From: Rhodovulum sp.
Lineage (GTDB): Bacteria > Pseudomonadota > Alphaproteobacteria > Rhodobacterales > Rhodobacteraceae
Direction: 5' to 3'
Assembly: GCA_002706605.1 (NCBI GenBank)
Contig: PALT01000023.1
Location: forward strand, 1-64,000
Length of the DNA: 64,000 nt
This document shows positions 9,072 through 18,245 of this stretch, piece by piece; position 1 is the first letter of the stretch; each line of letters begins with the position of its first letter. The notes beneath the pieces were generated by a model. That model ran no database searches, had not been told where the DNA came from, and saw nothing but the letters and a program-made list of their open reading frames with translations. The position numbers and the translations under genes are program-made.

Positions 9072-10238
9072 TTAGGCGTTCAGCCCGTCCAGAACCGCGC
9101 GTGCGGCCCGCAATCCGGGCGCCTCACCGCCCGCGCCCAATTGCGCCATCACATCGCGCGCCGCCTGTTTTTGGCGCGCAATCGCGGCTGGATCGTCCAT
9201 CAGCGCCGTCAGGGCCGCGGCAATTGCGTCGGGTTTACAGGCATTGCCAAGGTATTCCGGCACAACCTTTTGCCCCGTGATGATGTTGACCAAGGTGACC
9301 GTGTCGATCTTGGCCATGGCCTTAATGATCTGGAAACTGATCCAGTTCATGTCATAGGCCACCACCATGGGCGTCTCGGCTGCGGCAAGCTCAAGCGAGA
9401 CCGTCCCCGAGGCCGCAAGGGCCAGATCGGCGGCGCGAAATGCTGCGCGTTTTTCATCGATCCCGCCCTCGGCCGCCGTGTCGATCAGAACCGGCGCAAT
9501 GGCCCAGTTCGCGGTCAGGCGGCGCACATCATCGGTGACGGCGGGCGCGACGGGCAGAACGATGCGCAGATCGGGATGGGTTTTCGCCAGACGTGCGACC
9601 GTGTCGCCAAAGATCGGGCAAAGGCGGCTGACTTCGCCCTGACGCGATCCGGGTAGGACAAGCAGCAGCCGGTCATCCCCCGCAATCCCGTGGCGGGCGC
9701 GGAAATCGGCGGCGTCCTGATCGGTGACGGTCGGGGCCGCGACGATCGGATGCCCGACGAAATCGCAGCGCATCCCCTCGGCCTGCATATAGGGTGGTTC
9801 AAACGGCAACAGCGCAAGGACCTGATCAATGATCGGGGCCATCTTTTTGGCCCGACCCGAGCGCCACGCCCAAACCGTCGGCGCAACGTAATGCACTGTG
9901 CGGATGTCCGAGCGCTCCTTGACCCGCCGCGCGACGCGTAGGGAGAAATCGGGGCTGTCGATGGTGATCAGAACGTCGGGCCTGTCCGCAACGATCTGAT
10001 CGGCGCATTGGTTGATCCGGCGCATCAGGGCGCGGTATTTCGGCAGGACCTCGGCAATCCCCATGACGGAGAGTTCGCGCATGGGGAAGAGGCTGTGTAG
10101 CCCCTCGGCCTGCATCAACTCGCCCCCGACACCGTTGAATTCGATCCCCTCGGGGCACAGGGATTTTAGCCCCTGCATCAAGGCCGCGCCAAGCGCGTCG
10201 CCAGATGCCTCACCCGCGATGAGGAACACGCGCCTCAT
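9072..10238 (-). CDS. lpxB: Lipid-A-disaccharide synthase
   Basis: LpxB joins UDP-2,3-diacylglucosamine to lipid X at the inner membrane, giving the beta-1,6 disaccharide of lipid A. The 388-residue product starts MRRVFLIAGEASGD, the family hallmark, and contains ITIDSPDFSLRVARR and HYVAPTVWAWR, which are conserved in GT19 enzymes. The ATG at 10238 overlaps the lpxI stop as ATGA, which decides it over an in-frame ATG fifteen bases upstream. It is the last gene of the fabZ-lpxA-lpxI-lpxB run, so the two steps of converting UDP-diacylglucosamine to the disaccharide are encoded side by side. Confidence 0.94.
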   Translation of the reverse strand: MRRVFLIAGEASGDALGAALMQGLKSLCPEGIEFNGVGGELMQAEGLHSLFPMRELSVMGIAEVLPKYRALMRRINQCADQIVADRPDVLITIDSPDFSLRVARRVKERSDIRTVHYVAPTVWAWRSGRAKKMAPIIDQVLALLPFEPPYMQAEGMRCDFVGHPIVAAPTVTDQDAADFRARHGIAGDDRLLLVLPGSRQGEVSRLCPIFGDTVARLAKTHPDLRIVLPVAPAVTDDVRRLTANWAIAPVLIDTAAEGGIDEKRAAFRAADLALAASGTVSLELAAAETPMVVAYDMNWISFQIIKAMAKIDTVTLVNIITGQKVVPEYLGNACKPDAIAAALTALMDDPAAIARQKQAARDVMAQLGAGGEAPGLRAARAVLDGLNA

Positions 10239-11068
10239 GGCGCGACGGCCCAAAGGGCAATGCCCGCCGCATCGGCCAGCTCCACGGTGCGGGCGCGCTC
10301 GATAATCATCACCCCACCGGCGGCAATCGCGATGCCCGACAGGCCCGCCGCCTGGGCCGCCGTGATCGTGTCCGGCCCGATGGCGGGCATATCGACGCGC
10401 AGATCCTGCGTCGGCTTGGGGGCCTTGAACAACACGCCCTCGCCGCCCTCGGGCGCGGGGAAACGGGTGCGCGCGGCGCGCACGAAGTCGATCATCGCCG
10501 CCGTCCCCGGCAGGGTCTCAATCGCAAGGCACAGACCACGGGCGACAACCGCGCCCTGCCCTACATCGAGCGGCCCCATATGCGCGACGATCTCGGACGC
10601 GCGGGCGGCGTCGGCAATGTCCTGATCGCGTGGCGCAACCGCGCCGATCACACCGGCGCTGGCCGTCAGGGACGGGATCAGATCGGCGGCACCGACCACG
10701 GCGAAACCCGCGTCCTCAAACAACCCGATCACCGCGCGCAGCAACGCGTCATCGCCGGCCTGAAACGCGGGCAAGAGACGCGGCAACAGCGCCGCGGTGC
10801 GCGGATCAATGCGTTCGGGATCAATGGCGGGACGTTGAACGGCACCGGCAAACACCACCCGTTCGACCCCCAGATCGTCCAGCCGGTCAAACAGCAGGGC
10901 AAGGCGTTCGACCACAAACGGTTCCACCGGCCAACCGGCGGGATTGTCCATGGCATAGCCGTCAAGTTGCGCGATGACGAAGGGCACGCCCACCGCGTCC
11001 AGCCCCGCCGCCAACAGCGCGGGCAAGCCGCCCGATCCAGCGATGATCGCGGTTTTACCGGTGCTCAT
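10235..11068 (-). CDS. lpxI: UDP-2,3-diacylglucosamine diphosphatase LpxI
   Basis: LpxI hydrolyses UDP-2,3-diacylglucosamine to lipid X and UMP, replacing LpxH in most alphaproteobacteria. The 277-residue protein opens with AIIAGSGGLPALLA and carries the domain-linking region PAFQAGDDALLRAVIGLFE and a C-terminal domain ending with AGLSGIAIAAGGVMIIE, the arrangement seen in LpxI (DUF1009). No LpxH-type metallophosphatase motif is present. It overlaps lpxB by four bases and follows lpxA by seven, so it is certainly part of the lipid A operon. Confidence 0.93.
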   Translation of the reverse strand: MSTGKTAIIAGSGGLPALLAAGLDAVGVPFVIAQLDGYAMDNPAGWPVEPFVVERLALLFDRLDDLGVERVVFAGAVQRPAIDPERIDPRTAALLPRLLPAFQAGDDALLRAVIGLFEDAGFAVVGAADLIPSLTASAGVIGAVAPRDQDIADAARASEIVAHMGPLDVGQGAVVARGLCLAIETLPGTAAMIDFVRAARTRFPAPEGGEGVLFKAPKPTQDLRVDMPAIGPDTITAAQAAGLSGIAIAAGGVMIIERARTVELADAAGIALWAVAP

Positions 11069-11075
11069 GCGGACC

Positions 11076-11873
11076 TCAGTTCGGGGTCAGGAACGACCGG
11101 TCGGATTTGCCCAAAACAAATTCGGCCAGTTCGGTGACATAATCGCTCTCGCCTTCGTCCTTTAGACGCTTGGCACGCTCAAGGAAGGTGCCCTCGCCCT
11201 GTGCCAGTGTCTGAAACGCGGCGCGCAATGCCGTGATGTCCGAGCGCGCAACGCCTTTGCGCTTCAGCCCGACAAGGTTCAGACCGTCCAGAACGCCGCG
11301 CGGCCCCTGCACCAGACCATAGGGGATCACATCGGCGGTCACCATGGTCACCGCGCCGATGATCGCGCCGCGCCCGATGCGCACCCATTGGTGCACACCC
11401 GACAGACCGCCCACGATCACATCATCCTCAAGCACACAATGCCCCGCGACCGAGGCGTTGTTTACGAGGATCACCCGATCGCCAATGATCACGTCATGCG
11501 CGACGTGGCTGCCAGCCATGAACAGACCGTCATCGCCCACCTTGGTCACGCCGCCACCGCCCTCGGTGCCCGCGTTCATGGTGACGTTTTCGCGGATGCG
11601 GTTACGTTTGCCCACGACCAGACGGGTCTTTTCGCCACGGAATTTCAAATCCTGCGGGATGTCGCCGATGTTGGAGAAGGGAAAGATGACCGTCTCATCG
11701 CCAATCTCGGTTTCGCCCGTCACCACCACGTGGCTTTTCAGATCGACATCAGCGCCCAGCGTGACCTCGGCCCCGATCAGGCAGAACGGGCCGACCTTGG
11801 TGCCCGCACCGATGGTCGCGCCTTCCTCGACGATGGCCGAGGGGTGAATCTGTGCCGTGGGATCAATCGACAT
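11076..11873 (-). CDS. lpxA: UDP-N-acetylglucosamine acyltransferase
   Basis: LpxA transfers a 3-hydroxyacyl chain from ACP to the 3-OH of UDP-GlcNAc, the first step of lipid A synthesis. The 265-residue protein is a left-handed beta helix built from hexapeptide repeats (IHPSAIVEEGATIGAGTKVG onward). The catalytic histidine region is GSHVAHDVIIGDRVI, and a helical C-terminal domain contains LVGLKRKGVARSDI. Chain-length preference cannot be read with confidence. It lies between fabZ and lpxI, in the canonical order. Confidence 0.95.
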   Translation of the reverse strand: MSIDPTAQIHPSAIVEEGATIGAGTKVGPFCLIGAEVTLGADVDLKSHVVVTGETEIGDETVIFPFSNIGDIPQDLKFRGEKTRLVVGKRNRIRENVTMNAGTEGGGGVTKVGDDGLFMAGSHVAHDVIIGDRVILVNNASVAGHCVLEDDVIVGGLSGVHQWVRIGRGAIIGAVTMVTADVIPYGLVQGPRGVLDGLNLVGLKRKGVARSDITALRAAFQTLAQGEGTFLERAKRLKDEGESDYVTELAEFVLGKSDRSFLTPN

Positions 11874-11879
11874 GCGCGC

Positions 11880-12338
11880 TTAGTCCTTCAGGTCAATCAT
11901 CGCGGCGAATTCGGCCTCGGCGGCGACTTCGCCGTCGACCTTGGCCACACCTTTAAAGCGCCACATCTTGGAACGCTTTTTCAGAACCTCGACATGCATT
12001 TCCAGAACGTCGCCCGGCACCACCATGCGGCGGAATTTGCAGTTGTCGATGGTCATGAAATAGACCAGCAACTCGCGGTCCTCGAGGTCCAGAGAAATCC
12101 CCGCCATGACACCGGCAGTCTGCGCCATGGCCTCAACAATCGTGACGCCGGGCATGATCGGGTTGCCGGGGAAGTGGCCGGTGAAATGCGGCTCGTTCAT
12201 GGTGACGTTCTTGATGCCGACCGCACTGGTGTCGGGGACGATGTCGCGCACCTTGTCCACCAACAGGAACGGATAGCGGTGCGGCAGGATCTTCTGGATC
12301 AGTTGGATGTCGGCGGTGGTCGGTTTCTGATCCGTCAT
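11880..12338 (-). CDS. fabZ: 3-hydroxyacyl-[acyl-carrier-protein] dehydratase FabZ
   Basis: FabZ dehydrates 3-hydroxyacyl-ACP during fatty acid elongation and so competes with LpxA for the same intermediate. The hot-dog fold motif [13 protein letters not shown] and the catalytic His/Glu segment [19 protein letters not shown] are clear. The start at 12338 gives 152 residues and has a GAGAG ribosome site. An ATG nine codons upstream (12365) is possible but lacks a visible site. The gene is seven bases from lpxA and 95 bases after ompH. Confidence 0.93.
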   Translation of the reverse strand: MTDQKPTTADIQLIQKILPHRYPFLLVDKVRDIVPDTSAVGIKNVTMNEPHFTGHFPGNPIMPGVTIVEAMAQTAGVMAGISLDLEDRELLVYFMTIDNCKFRRMVVPGDVLEMHVEVLKKRSKMWRFKGVAKVDGEVAAEAEFAAMIDLKD

Positions 12339-12433
12339 GGCGATGCTCTCAGATGTTGTGTTCATGTCAGGGATGCGCCCAAGGCGCAGGTTTAAATTGC
12401 AGTACCAAGCGCGGGCGCTGGAAACAAGCGCCG

Positions 12434-13018
12434 CTAGTCCTGTGCGGGTTGGGTTTGGGCGCCCTCGTCCGCGCCCGCGTAGCGTTGATCAAGGCGGTTG
12501 ATCAGATCGGCGGTGACGTCAATCTGATCGGCGGCGATCAAAAACGCGCCCTTGTCCATGACCGCAACCGCGCCGCGTTCGCGTGCGATCTGGGCCAGAA
12601 CCGGCAGGGCCTCGGAGAAAAAGGACTTTTGCAAGGTCTCGCGACGGCGCAACAAGTCGCGCTGTTTTTCGTCCTGTGTGGCGCGGATCTGACGCACCTC
12701 GGCGTCAAATTCGGCGGCCAGCGCGCGGAACTGATCGGCGGGAATTGTCGGGCGCAGCTCGGTCAACTCGGCCTCACGCGCGACGAGATCGGCCTCGATC
12801 TGGCGGTTTTCCTCGGCCAGAGACTCGGTCGCGTCTTCAATCTCCGACAGTTTGGCCGCGCCATATTGCGAGCGGGCCAATAGGATCTCTTGATCAACGG
12901 TCAGGATCGGCGACACGATCTGACCCGTTTGCAAGGTCGCGTCCTGCGCCGAAACAACAGACGCCATGCCCCAGAGGGACATGGCGCCAATCCATTTTAC
13001 TAGGCCAAAACGCCCCAT
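12434..13018 (-). CDS. OmpH/Skp family periplasmic chaperone
   Basis: This 194-residue Skp-like protein carries nascent outer-membrane proteins across the periplasm. It has an N-terminal signal (residues 1-24, ending SVVSAQ), a beta element with [16 protein letters not shown], and a long charged coiled-coil stretch (about 60-135, [19 protein letters not shown]), which forms the Skp tentacle. The position directly after bamA, with two bases between stop and start, matches the classical bamA-skp arrangement and supports the call although sequence conservation in this family is low. Confidence 0.88.
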   Translation of the reverse strand: MGRFGLVKWIGAMSLWGMASVVSAQDATLQTGQIVSPILTVDQEILLARSQYGAAKLSEIEDATESLAEENRQIEADLVAREAELTELRPTIPADQFRALAAEFDAEVRQIRATQDEKQRDLLRRRETLQKSFFSEALPVLAQIARERGAVAVMDKGAFLIAADQIDVTADLINRLDQRYAGADEGAQTQPAQD

Positions 13019-13020
13019 GT

Positions 13021-15351
13021 TTAGAACCGGGTCGAGATGGTCAGGTCAAAGTTCTGCGTGCGGTCATAGCTCTGCTTGGCCAAGGCGCGCGAGAAGTTAA
13101 AGCGCAACGGACCAAGGGCCGTATCCCAGAACACCGACACACCAACGGACGAGCGCAGATTCAAGCTGTCGTCGACAAAGCCACCGTCGTTGTCGAGGCT
13201 CCAGACCGTGCCGAAATCGGCGAATACACCGCCCGAGATACCGTATTCCTCGACCACACCGATCGGGAATTCCGCCTCGAACCGCGCAACTGCGAACATG
13301 TTGCCGCCGAGGGCCTCTTGCGACGGAGTGCTCAGGTCCCGCGGGCCAATCCCGTTGTTTTCAAACCCACGGATTTTGCCGTTCAGGAAGTAGCGGTCGG
13401 TGATCCGGCTGTCGCCGTTCAGCATGTGCAGCAACCCGCCCTCGAACTCGGCCCGCAGGGTCACCTCTTCGTTCAGGACCTTGGTTTCCGCGGCCAACAG
13501 CGCGGTGGTCTCGATGTAATCCACATCGCCGCCCACGCCAAAGTCCTGATTGAACCGCAGCAAAATGCCTGAGTTCGGATCAAGGCCACGACCGCGCGTG
13601 TCATGGATCAGGCTATAGCCAAGCGCGCTGCGGGTGCGGGTGTCGTTTGCTACATCGGCGGCAATGATGGTGGACGCACCGGTGTAGTTGAACACATCGT
13701 CCTGCCCCAGCGTATAGCGCACCCCAACGCGGCCATATTCACCGGTCGGGAATTCCAGCGAGGGCGAAATCGAAATGTTGCGCGTCTGGAACTGGAAACT
13801 GTCCTGGTTGTCGGACACGGCATAGCGCGCCGCAAACCGGAACCGTACATCGCGGCCCAAGAACGCGGGTTCGGCAAAGACGATTTCCGAGTTCGCGTTG
13901 TCCGACGCCGTCCCGATCTGAAAGCTCAGGAACTGACCACGGCCAAGGAAGTTACGCTCGGTGAAACCGGCGGTCAGACCCGCGCCGTTGGTGACCGAGT
14001 AGGACAGACCAAAGGACAGAGAACCGGTCGGTTGCTCTTCGACGTCCACATCGACGATCACGTCGCTGGGGGTGCTGCCCTCGCGGGCCTCGACACTGAC
14101 GTTGCTAAAGAAGCCAAGCGCGCGGATACGTTCGGCGGTTTCGCGGATTTGACGCGCGTTGAACGGGTCGCCCTCGACCGTGTCGAACTGACGGCGGATC
14201 ACGCGGTCCAGCGTGGTCGAGTTGCCCTCGATGTCGATACGTTCGACAAAAATACGCTCGCCGCGCGACACGACGAATTCGACGTCCAGCGTCAGGTCGC
14301 GGTCGTTGCGGGACACGCGCGGATCAACACGGACGAAATCGACGCCCTGTTGCACGGCCAGACGTTCCAGACGGGCAAGGTTATTTTCCACGATGGACGG
14401 CGAATAGGCCTTGCCGGATTTGATGTCCAAAGCGTCCAGATAGACGTCGGGGTCGATTTGGGGCAGGTCGCTGCTGACCATGACCTCACCGAATGTGAAC
14501 TGCTGGCCCTCTTGAATGTTAAAGGCAATCAGAAACGCATCGCGGCTACGGGTCAGTTCAGATGTGACCGACAGGACCTGAAAATCGATATAGCCGCGCG
14601 ACATGTAGAAATCGCGCAGGACCTGTTTGTCGAACTCGACGCGGTCGGCGATGAAGGTGTCGGCGCGCACAAGGCGACGCAACAGACCCGCCTGTTTGGT
14701 TTCCAGAACGCGGCGCAGGCGGCGCTCGGAATAGGCGCGGTTGCCGATGAACGACAGGCGCTCAATCTCGATCACGTCGCCCTCGACGATCTCAAACACC
14801 AGATCGACACGGTTGTTTGAGCGGCGGATGATCTTGGGCGCGACCGTGGCGGCCAGACGGCCCTCTTGCTGATAGGCCTGCACAAGGGTGGCGGCATCCT
14901 GTTCGGCCAAGGTCGGGCTGTAGACGCGGCGCGATTGGGACTGCACGATCGTGGACAGAACATCGTCCCCGATCCGGCGGTTGCCCTCAAAGTTGATGAC
15001 GTTGATGGTCGGGTATTCTTCGACCTCGATCACCAATGTGTTACCACGCGGCGTGATCAGCACATTCTCGAACAGACCCGAGTTGATGATGTTCTGATAG
15101 GCTTGGTTCAGGGCGGCGGCCGAGACCGTTTCGCCGCGGTTGATTCCGGCATAGGTCAGGATGGTGGCGCCATCGACCCGCTGGTTGCCGGTAATTTCAA
15201 CTTGGGTAAAGCGATAGCTCTGCGCGTTTGCCTGCGTCGGCAAAACAGCAAAAGCCATTGAAGTTACGAACAAAATCAGGAAAACAGCGCGCGCGGCAAA
15301 CCCCTTCAGACGTTCCATCCCCCCAAGGGCGTTGCCTGTTACTCTGGTCAT
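13021..15351 (-). CDS. bamA: Outer membrane protein assembly factor BamA
   Basis: BamA inserts beta-barrel proteins into the outer membrane. The 776-residue protein has a signal peptide (to about residue 44, QANAQS), five POTRA domains (about 45-440, each with patterns such as ITGNQRVDGATI and INFEGNRRIGDDVL) and a 16-strand barrel ending in the aromatic STRF terminus. The barrel lock motif KIRGFENNGIGPRD (the RGF motif of Omp85) is present. Omp85 relatives are distinguished by POTRA number, and five fits BamA. A 43-residue gene and hairpins separate it from rseP. Confidence 0.96.
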   Translation of the reverse strand: MTRVTGNALGGMERLKGFAARAVFLILFVTSMAFAVLPTQANAQSYRFTQVEITGNQRVDGATILTYAGINRGETVSAAALNQAYQNIINSGLFENVLITPRGNTLVIEVEEYPTINVINFEGNRRIGDDVLSTIVQSQSRRVYSPTLAEQDAATLVQAYQQEGRLAATVAPKIIRRSNNRVDLVFEIVEGDVIEIERLSFIGNRAYSERRLRRVLETKQAGLLRRLVRADTFIADRVEFDKQVLRDFYMSRGYIDFQVLSVTSELTRSRDAFLIAFNIQEGQQFTFGEVMVSSDLPQIDPDVYLDALDIKSGKAYSPSIVENNLARLERLAVQQGVDFVRVDPRVSRNDRDLTLDVEFVVSRGERIFVERIDIEGNSTTLDRVIRRQFDTVEGDPFNARQIRETAERIRALGFFSNVSVEAREGSTPSDVIVDVDVEEQPTGSLSFGLSYSVTNGAGLTAGFTERNFLGRGQFLSFQIGTASDNANSEIVFAEPAFLGRDVRFRFAARYAVSDNQDSFQFQTRNISISPSLEFPTGEYGRVGVRYTLGQDDVFNYTGASTIIAADVANDTRTRSALGYSLIHDTRGRGLDPNSGILLRFNQDFGVGGDVDYIETTALLAAETKVLNEEVTLRAEFEGGLLHMLNGDSRITDRYFLNGKIRGFENNGIGPRDLSTPSQEALGGNMFAVARFEAEFPIGVVEEYGISGGVFADFGTVWSLDNDGGFVDDSLNLRSSVGVSVFWDTALGPLRFNFSRALAKQSYDRTQNFDLTISTRF

Positions 15352-15426
15352 CAGACTGTCCCGTTATATTTTTGGCAGCAAATTGCTTCCTGAGTATCGG
15401 GAAAGACGTCTAATGTCAAAACGCAT

Positions 15427-15450
15427 AAACGGCCCGCAAGCGGACCGTTT
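15427..15450 (-). terminator. Hairpin between the small gene and bamA
   Basis: On the minus strand AAACGGTCCGC pairs with GCGGGCCGTTT around a two-base loop, followed within a few bases by TTTT. It lies 42 bases after the stop of the 43-residue gene and about 75 bases before bamA, so it may end the upstream transcript and give bamA its own promoter. Confidence 0.5.
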
Positions 15451-15491
15451 CACACATATATAGCGGTCGGCAGAGGTCTGCCGATCCAGAT

Positions 15492-15623
15492 TTAGCTGAT
15501 CAGGGACCCGATCAATGCCCCGCCCATCAGCGCGCCGAAAATCGCGGCGAGATAGAACAGGCGGTCCCAGTTCAGGTTCACGATCAGGCTGAGGCTGCGA
15601 TATCCGTTGGTCAAGGTCGTCAT
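15492..15623 (-). CDS. Small single-pass membrane protein, 43 residues
   Basis: An ATG at 15623 opens 43 codons ending in TAA. The product begins MTTLTNGYRSLSLIVNLNWD, then has one hydrophobic, Gly/Ala-rich span (about residues 22-42, FYLAAIFGALMGGALIGSLI), so it should sit in the inner membrane with a short N-terminal cytoplasmic part. Codon use is GC-rich at third positions like its neighbours, and it lies in the same orientation between rseP and bamA, so I regard it as real. An in-frame ATG at 15635 would add four residues but lies inside a large hairpin. The function is unknown; its place suggests an envelope role. Confidence 0.65.
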   Translation of the reverse strand: MTTLTNGYRSLSLIVNLNWDRLFYLAAIFGALMGGALIGSLIS

Positions 15624-15630
15624 GGTTTGG

Positions 15631-15675
15631 CCCATAGGGTTAAACGGTTTTCGGGTTACCGGTTAAACCTATGGG
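15631..15675 (-). repeat. 17-base imperfect inverted repeat before the small membrane gene
   Basis: Arms at 15631-15647 and 15659-15675 match at 15 of 17 positions around an 11-base loop. In RNA from the minus strand the stem ends seven bases before the ATG at 15623 and swallows the alternative ATG at 15635. There is no T run. It lies 36 bases after the rseP stop. Confidence 0.6.
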
Positions 15676-15711
15676 CGAATTGTGGCGCAATTGGGGCACC
15701 ACAGGGGCGCT

Positions 15712-17049
15712 TTATTGGCAGAAGAGATCGTTGCTGATGGAGAACAGCATCACCATCAGCATCAGCGCCAGACCAAGCGTCATCAGGAATTGCATCGCGC
15801 GGTCGCTGGGCGGTTTCCCGCGAACGGCCTCATAGGCGTGGAACACCAGATGCCCACCATCAAGGATCGGGATCGGGAACAGGTTCAACAGACCCACCGC
15901 CGTCGACAGAACCGCCACGAACCAGACAAAGGTGCTGATCCCCTGACTTGCCGCCACGGCCGAGGTTTCCGCGATCCCCAAGGGGCCACGCAGGTTACAG
16001 GTGCTGATCGCGCCCGCAACCATGTGGTAAAGGCCCGACAGGCTGGACTGAATGATATAGCCCGTCTGCGACACGCCGAATTGCAGCGCGCCCAAAGGAC
16101 CCGGCGAGGCGGTTTCGGCCTCAAAGAACAGACCACCCGTCGCCCCGATCAGCCAGCGCGTTTCAAACCCGCCATCCCCCAGCGGCAGGTCGCGCTTGCG
16201 CGGGACCAGAACGAATTCCAACAGCTCGCCATTGCGCCAGACCTCGGTCACGATCGGCTTGCCCTCAGAGGCCATGACGATGTCCTGAAGCTGGCTAAAG
16301 GCGGCAATCGGCTGCCCATCGGCGGACACGATGACATCGCCGACCTCAATCCCGACGTCCAGTGCGGCGGAATCCGGCTGGACCCCCGCGACCAAGGCGG
16401 GGAACGGGTACGGGCCATCGACGACGACCTCTTGGCCATCGCGCAACACGCGGTAATCCAGCGGCGCGCGCACCGGCATGTCCTCGATCGCCTCGTAGAA
16501 CTGTTCGAAATCGCCGACGTCTACGCCCGCAATCGACAGGATCGCGTCGCCATCGCGCAGTTCGCCAATCGCAGCGGGCAGCGGTTTGATCGACGCGATG
16601 GTGGGCGGATCAATCGCCTGACCGCGCGCCATGATCACCGCGCCAAAAACCAGAATGGACATGATAAAGTTGAACACAGGCCCCGCCGCAGCCGTGGCCG
16701 CACGCGCCCAGACCGGCGCGCCATGCATGGATTGGCGCAAGGTCGCCTCATCCATCTCGGCGACGCCCTCGGCGTCCTTGCCACTTGCGGCATTCGCGTC
16801 GCCCAGAAACTTGACGTATCCACCAAAGGGCAGCGCCGCGATCTGCCAAACCGTACCGCGTTTGTCGGTGCGCGAAAACAGGACCGGACCAAACCCGATG
16901 GAAAACACCAGCGCCTTGATCCCGCACCAGCGTCCGACGATGTAATGGCCGTATTCATGCACGGCGACGATGATGCTGAGCGCGACGATAAACGCCACGA
17001 AGGTGTAGGCCACCCCGCCGAAGGAAGAGATAAGTCCAGTGATATCCAA
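15712..17049 (-). CDS. rseP: Site-2 (RIP) metalloprotease RseP
   Basis: This intramembrane zinc protease cleaves membrane-bound anti-sigma factors and signal peptide remnants. The 445-residue protein has the zinc motif H31-E-Y-G-H35 in the first membrane helix and the third ligand in LFPIPILDGGHLVF near residue 395. At least one PDZ domain lies between (about 200-280, PDSAALDVGIEVGDVIVSADG), and the first PDZ is also recognisable. Four membrane segments are visible, as expected. It lies 11 bases after dxr in the order uppS-cdsA-dxr-rseP-bamA common to proteobacteria. Confidence 0.95.
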   Translation of the reverse strand: MDITGLISSFGGVAYTFVAFIVALSIIVAVHEYGHYIVGRWCGIKALVFSIGFGPVLFSRTDKRGTVWQIAALPFGGYVKFLGDANAASGKDAEGVAEMDEATLRQSMHGAPVWARAATAAAGPVFNFIMSILVFGAVIMARGQAIDPPTIASIKPLPAAIGELRDGDAILSIAGVDVGDFEQFYEAIEDMPVRAPLDYRVLRDGQEVVVDGPYPFPALVAGVQPDSAALDVGIEVGDVIVSADGQPIAAFSQLQDIVMASEGKPIVTEVWRNGELLEFVLVPRKRDLPLGDGGFETRWLIGATGGLFFEAETASPGPLGALQFGVSQTGYIIQSSLSGLYHMVAGAISTCNLRGPLGIAETSAVAASQGISTFVWFVAVLSTAVGLLNLFPIPILDGGHLVFHAYEAVRGKPPSDRAMQFLMTLGLALMLMVMLFSISNDLFCQ

Positions 17050-17060
17050 AACGCTCGCCT

Positions 17061-18239
17061 CTATGCCATCAGTGTTTTTATCGCGTCACCCGCGTGCTTT
17101 CGGGCGATTTGGTCCATGCTCAGGACGTTATCAAGGGTGATATCGACATTGTTAAGGCCCGTGTCCGACGAAAGCATGTCCAGAACGCGTTCAACCACCA
17201 CGGCCATATCCATGAACCCAATGTGCCCGTCGATGAACCCGTCAAGCGCGCGTTCCTTGGCCGCGTTGAACGCCGCACCGGCCAAACCGCCGGTCGCCAT
17301 CACCTCAGTGGCAAGGCGCAGCGCGGGATAGCGGCGCATGTCCGGCGCGCGAAAGTTCAACGTGCCGATCCGCGCAAGGTCCAGCCTTTCCACCGGCAGA
17401 TCGCGCCGGTCGGGCCAGTTCAGGGCATAGCCAATCGCATGGCGCATATCGGGCGCGCCCATATGGGCCATCATCGCCCCGTCGTTGAACCCGACAATCG
17501 CATGGACGATGGATTCAGGGTGCACCAGCACCTCAATCTGATCGGGGCGGACGCCAAAGAACTCTTTGACCTCAATGACTTCAAGCGCCTTGTTGAACAT
17601 GGACGCACTGTCGATGGTGATCCGTTGGCCCATGTCCCAGTTCGGGTGACTGGACGCCTGTGCCAGTGTCGCGTTCGCCAGATCGTCAATCGGCCAATCG
17701 CGAAACGCCCCGCCCGAGGCCGTGATGACGATCCGTTCCACGGCGGCAGGGTCTTCGCCCACAAGGCCCTGAAAGATCGCGGAATGCTCGCTATCGACCG
17801 GCAGGACGGTGGCGTTGTGATCGGCGGCGGTCTGCATCAACAGGGGACCGGCGGTCACAAGGCTCTCTTTGTTGGCAAGGGCAAGGGTCGCGCCCTGCTC
17901 CAGCGCCTTGAGCCCCGGCAAAAGACCCGCCGCGCCGACGATGGACGACATCACCCAATCGGCGGACCGCGTCGCGGCCTCGGTCACGGCATCGGCACCG
18001 GCGGCGACCTCAATCCCCGTTCCGGCCAGCGCCTCGCGCAGGTCCGCGTAACAGTCGTCAAACGCCGTGACGGCCAGATCGGCGCGCAACGCCTGCGCCT
18101 GTTCGGCCAATCGCGCCACATTGCGCCCGCCGCTGAGCGCGACGACATCGAACGCCTCGGCCCCGCCTGCACGGGTGATCAGGTCGACCGTATTCTCGCC
18201 AATCGAGCCGGTGGCGCCAAAAATCGAAATCCGCCGCAT
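17061..18239 (-). CDS. dxr: 1-deoxy-D-xylulose 5-phosphate reductoisomerase
   Basis: Dxr (IspC) makes 2-C-methyl-D-erythritol 4-phosphate with NADPH, the committed step of the MEP isoprenoid pathway. The 392-residue protein has the nucleotide-binding start ISIFGATGSIGENTVDLI (4-21), ALANKESLVTAG, the metal-binding region LPVDSEHSAIFQ, and VHPESIVHAIVGFNDGAM in the C-terminal half. All are standard Dxr motifs. It is seven bases downstream of cdsA and feeds the same operon's uppS with precursors. Confidence 0.96.
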   Translation of the reverse strand: MRRISIFGATGSIGENTVDLITRAGGAEAFDVVALSGGRNVARLAEQAQALRADLAVTAFDDCYADLREALAGTGIEVAAGADAVTEAATRSADWVMSSIVGAAGLLPGLKALEQGATLALANKESLVTAGPLLMQTAADHNATVLPVDSEHSAIFQGLVGEDPAAVERIVITASGGAFRDWPIDDLANATLAQASSHPNWDMGQRITIDSASMFNKALEVIEVKEFFGVRPDQIEVLVHPESIVHAIVGFNDGAMMAHMGAPDMRHAIGYALNWPDRRDLPVERLDLARIGTLNFRAPDMRRYPALRLATEVMATGGLAGAAFNAAKERALDGFIDGHIGFMDMAVVVERVLDMLSSDTGLNNVDITLDNVLSMDQIARKHAGDAIKTLMA

Positions 18240-18245
18240 GGATGA

